From Nitrosomonas eutropha (lineage in GTDB: Bacteria > Pseudomonadota > Gammaproteobacteria > Burkholderiales > Nitrosomonadaceae): DNA of 8,252 bases. Of this stretch, positions 6,620 through 8,252 are shown in pieces. The position numbers and the translations under genes were made by a program. The stretch covers positions 1 to 8,252 of the forward strand of contig JACTML010000095.1 in the NCBI GenBank assembly GCA_014584635.1, in the 5' to 3' direction. Below the pieces are notes generated by a model. It did not search any database. It saw nothing but the letters and a program-made list of their open reading frames with translations, and had not been told where the DNA came from. Numbering within the stretch: position 1 is the first letter of the stretch; the number at the start of each line of letters is the position of its first letter.

Positions 6620-6623
6620 AACA
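6580..6623. repeat. 11-bp perfect inverted repeat across the kinase stop codon
   Basis: The arms TGTTTCATCCC (6580-6590) and GGGATGAAACA (6613-6623) are exact reverse complements with a 22-nt loop. The kinase TGA (6617-6619) lies in the right arm. No T-run follows, so it is not an ordinary intrinsic terminator. It ends 33 nt before the regulator ATG and 20 nt before its ribosome site. A role as mRNA processing or stabilising hairpin, translational brake or protein-binding dyad is inference. Confidence 0.6.
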
Positions 6624-6656
6624 AAGATTGTCAACTGACAAAATAAGGATGCCATC

Positions 6657-7289
6657 ATGATCAGAGTGATGATCACCGATGATCATGCAATTGTGCGTCA
6701 AGGGCTCAAGCAGATTCTGAGTGAGACAGGTGATATCAGCGTAACCGGGGAAGCAGAAAGCGGTTTCCAGGCGATGAGAGTTGTGCGCCAGCAGGATTTT
6801 GACGTAATGCTGCTGGATATTTCGCTGCCTGACCGCAACGGGCTGGATGTGCTCAAGCAAATCAAGAAGGAATATCCGGAGCTCGCAGTGCTGATGCTGA
6901 GCATGCATAATGAAAGCGAGTTTGCCATTCGTGCGCTCAAGGCGGGAGCGGCTGGTTATCTGAATAAGCAAAGTGCGCCGGCGCAACTGGTCACCGCGAT
7001 TCGTCAGGTTGCATCCGGGCAGAAATTCATAACACCTGCGCTGGCGATGGAACTGGCCAATGCTATTACTGCAGATACAGATCGACCTTTGCACGCTGCA
7101 TTATCCGATCGTGAATTTCAAACGTTATGCTTGATTGCTTCCGGCAAAGGGCTTTCCGAAATCTCGGAAGAAATGTGCCTGAGTCCCAAAACGGTTAGCG
7201 TTTACCGTACCCGCCTGCTGGAGAAGCTGAAACTTACCAATAACAGCGAGCTGATTCGTTACGCCATTATGCATCAGCTGGTTGATTAG
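6657..7289 (+). CDS. NarL/FixJ-family (UvrY/GacA-like) response regulator
   Basis: A 210-residue two-domain DNA-binding regulator. The N-terminal receiver (1-120) has every working residue: acidic pair D8-D9 (MITDDH), phosphoacceptor D54 (MLLDISLPDRNG), S82 and K104 (GYLNK). A linker (about 121-147) leads to the LuxR-type helix-turn-helix at about 149-206, with LSDRE (149-153), ISEEMCLSPKTVSVYRTRLLEKL (169-191, described by its ends) and the usual C-terminal helix. It is the evident phosphorylation partner of the kinase 37 nt upstream. The ATG at 6657 has TAAGGA (6644-6649) at 7 nt, a good ribosome site. The upstream inverted repeat could tune its level relative to the kinase. Overall style is closest to UvrY/GacA and other NarL-group regulators; the target genes cannot be told from sequence, though the nearby divergent region and pilin operon are candidates. 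Confidence 0.95.
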   Translation: MIRVMITDDHAIVRQGLKQILSETGDISVTGEAESGFQAMRVVRQQDFDVMLLDISLPDRNGLDVLKQIKKEYPELAVLMLSMHNESEFAIRALKAGAAGYLNKQSAPAQLVTAIRQVASGQKFITPALAMELANAITADTDRPLHAALSDREFQTLCLIASGKGLSEISEEMCLSPKTVSVYRTRLLEKLKLTNNSELIRYAIMHQLVD

Positions 7290-7613
7290 TCCTTGAAAAT
7301 ACCTGTTTATCAAATATAAACGCCATTTTTTACCTGATTCAGCATCTTGCTGATGTTTTTCAGGAATCCTCCAAAATGGTTGCCTCCCGTGTGCAGTGTT
7401 TTCCTTGCCTGCCCGATCTGTCCGATTGTTGCATTGTATGCATCTTGCGCGACATCTCGCATAACCACGATTTCTACAGTAATCCTAAAGTTTTTATAAG
7501 CGATAGTCGTTGATCCGGAATATAGCCGGAAGCAGTGCTGTTATCGGTTCATTTTTTTCTGGCATCGGTTTGGTTGAGATTATGAAAACAGTTCTAACTA
7601 CGGAAACAGTGAA
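7290..7613. other. Intergenic region between response regulator and minor pilin operon
   Basis: This 324-nt stretch has no convincing full gene on either strand. From left to right it holds nested stems with a terminator-like core (7323-7379), a short dyad TGCAT-TGT-ATGCA (7430-7442), a TATAAG (7495-7500) with only a poor -35 partner, repeated CCGGAA (7515-7520, 7526-7531), ATCGGTT repeated 21 nt apart (7543-7549, 7564-7570) and an 11-codon mini-ORF abutting the pilin start. It is probably terminator plus promoter/leader of the pilin operon. Confidence 0.5.
7339..7360 (+). terminator. Probable intrinsic terminator after the response regulator
   Basis: A 6-bp stem TCAGCA/TGCTGA with a 3-nt TCT loop (7339-7353) is followed by TGTTTTT (7354-7360), 50 nt past the regulator stop. 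The stem is short and AT-rich. Outer pairings CCTGA (7333-7337) with TCAGG (7360-7364) and CCATTTT (7323-7329) with AAAATGG (7373-7379) could form a competing larger structure. Confidence 0.5.
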
Positions 7614-7617
7614 ATGA
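7582..7617 (+). CDS. Candidate 11-residue leader peptide coupled to the pilin gene
   Basis: An ATG at 7582 opens an 11-codon frame (MKTVLTTETVK) whose TGA stop overlaps the pilin ATG in an ATGA junction (7614-7617). Such overlaps often mean translational coupling, and the pilin gene has no strong Shine-Dalgarno of its own. Only a weak GGTTGAG (7572-7578) precedes the mini-ORF, and a frame this short can easily arise by chance. The peptide itself shows no recognisable motif. Confidence 0.2.
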   Translation: MKTVLTTETVK

Positions 7618-8171
7618 GTGTATTTATCAGCAGGGGCTTCACTTTGGTCGAGCTGATGATCACGATCAGCATTGCTTCCATCCTGCTCGCTGTGGCTGTT
7701 CCAAGTTATCAATCCCTGATGAAAGGGTCGCATTTGACCACACAGGCCAACGAATTCATGACGGCTTTGCACTACGCCCGTTCTGAAGCGGTGAAACGGG
7801 GAATGCGGGTAACTATTTGTAAAAGCGCGGACGGCGCAACCTGTAACGGAGACAGCTGGCAGGACGGCTGGTTGATTTTTAGCGATGCCGGTACGGCCGG
7901 TTTTGTTGATAGCGGCGATGAAGTCTTGCGAGTTTTCCCAAAGCTGGCGGGAAGCTCGCTGAAAGGCGGAAGCAATTTTAGTGACAGGATTTCGTATTTG
8001 CGCAATGGGCGTAGTCAAGGCGGCAACAATCTGCCAAATGGCACATTTACCTTATGTCATCAGGAAGATGCTCGCGAAATCATTATTAACGTTTCCGGGC
8101 GGGCAAGAGTAGAAAAAGGTAGTTGTCCGGCGAATAAGGAGTTTTCTGATGAAAGTGAAGATGAAAATTAA
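7614..8171 (+). CDS. fimT: Type IV pilus minor pseudopilin, FimT/FimU (GspH) family
   Basis: A 185-residue prepilin. The type III signal MSVFISRG|FTLVELM gives PilD cleavage after G8, with F9 as the methylated first residue and E13 as the essential Glu+5. Residues about 10-30 form the membrane/packing helix (MITISIASILLAVAVP). The GspH/FimT pattern follows: ALHYARSEAVKRG (51-63), then VTICKSADG (66-74) and SWQDGWLIFSD (81-91), with cysteines at 69, 77, 148 and 171 that could form disulfides in the periplasm. FimT/FimU-type pilins help prime pilus assembly and, in some species, bind DNA. The last residues (EFSDESEDEN) are unusually acidic, in a stretch that also encodes the next gene's start. 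It begins a probable fimT-pilV-pilW-pilX-pilY1 style operon. FimT versus FimU cannot be settled here. Confidence 0.9.
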   Translation: MSVFISRGFTLVELMITISIASILLAVAVPSYQSLMKGSHLTTQANEFMTALHYARSEAVKRGMRVTICKSADGATCNGDSWQDGWLIFSDAGTAGFVDSGDEVLRVFPKLAGSSLKGGSNFSDRISYLRNGRSQGGNNLPNGTFTLCHQEDAREIIINVSGRARVEKGSCPANKEFSDESEDEN

Positions 8172-8252
8172 ACAGAGTTTTCTTTCCATCCGTATGCAAA
8201 CAGGTACGGGCATGATTGAAGTACTGGTAGCCATTGTTATTCTTTCGATTGG
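8149..8252 (+). CDS. pilV: Type IV pilus minor pilin PilV-like, N-terminal part (runs off right edge)
   Basis: Only 34 codons are in the window, and this frame is not terminated before the edge. A strong AAGGAG (8136-8141) stands 7 nt before ATG 8149, inside the 3' end of the pilin gene upstream; the two genes overlap by 23 nt. The peptide has a basic leader (MKVKMKIKQ), then QTG|TGMIEVLVAIVILSIG, a class III prepilin signal cut after G19 with Glu+5 at E24, and the MIEVLVA wording typical of PilV. The 19-residue leader is longer than usual; in-frame ATGs at M5 and M16 are alternative starts, but the ribosome site favours the first. PilV is a minor pilin of the priming complex with PilW, PilX, PilE/FimU and PilY1. 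Assignment to PilV rests on order and these few residues. Confidence 0.82.
   Translation, partial: MKVKMKIKQSFLSIRMQTGTGMIEVLVAIVILSI

Noticed and set aside
7486..7509. Flagellar sigma-28 promoter, suggested by TAAAGTTT followed by GCGATAG
   Set aside because: The spacing between the two elements is 6 nt rather than about 11, and the -10 part matches poorly.
7559..7577. Sigma-54 promoter upstream of the pilin gene, suggested by TGGCAT
   Set aside because: The -12 element at the right spacing reads TTGGTT without the required GC, so the site is not credible.
7494..8018. 174-codon minus-strand frame opposite the pilin gene
   Set aside because: The plus strand encodes a clear type IV prepilin with cleavage site and family motifs; the minus-strand translation shows no recognisable domain.
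1..8252. Intact mobile element, phage gene, CRISPR array, tRNA or rRNA
   Set aside because: No transposase, integrase, regularly spaced repeat array, cloverleaf or rRNA-like stretch was seen; the only mobile-element hint is the solitary hairpin before greB.

Overview
The window reads as chromosomal DNA from a Gram-negative proteobacterium, most likely a betaproteobacterium. Protein features such as the GreB with an acidic N-terminal extension, together with moderate GC and the gene mix, fit the Nitrosomonas/Nitrosomonadaceae group. That assignment is inference from remembered protein style; no database was searched.

Layout. Left edge: the 3' end of recG (+) converges on, and overlaps by 16 nt, rapZ (-). 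A 164-nt divergent gap between rapZ and greB (+) holds an extended -10 almost touching the rapZ start and an imperfect 22-nt hairpin resembling IS200/IS605 or REP-type ends. Converging on greB is a minus-strand pair: an HDOD-domain protein (4000-4851) followed, with a 38-nt overlap, by a class III nucleotide cyclase (2322-4037) whose active-site residues predict cAMP synthesis. A 268-nt divergent region separates this pair from a plus-strand two-component pair: a soluble NarX/UhpB-type histidine kinase with an N-terminal pseudo-receiver and a PAS domain (5120-6619), and a NarL/UvrY-type response regulator (6657-7289). An 11-bp perfect inverted repeat spans the kinase stop codon. After a terminator-like structure and a 324-nt leader region, a type IV pilus minor pseudopilin operon begins: a FimT/FimU-like protein (7614-8171) overlapping a PilV-like gene cut by the right edge.

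How it fits together. recG, rapZ and greB are housekeeping genes for replication/recombination repair, RNase adaptor/cell-envelope control and transcript cleavage. The centre is a compact signalling island: a HDOD/cyclase pair and a kinase/regulator pair read away from one shared regulatory region that contains a 6-bp dyad. All four signalling proteins appear cytoplasmic. Their proximity to the minor-pilin operon suggests, but does not prove, a link to surface motility or attachment. I see no CRISPR array, tRNA, rRNA, phage gene or intact transposase. The most unusual items are the degenerate receiver on the kinase, the unrecognised N-terminal half of the cyclase, the intercistronic inverted repeat, and the REP/IS605-like hairpin in front of greB.
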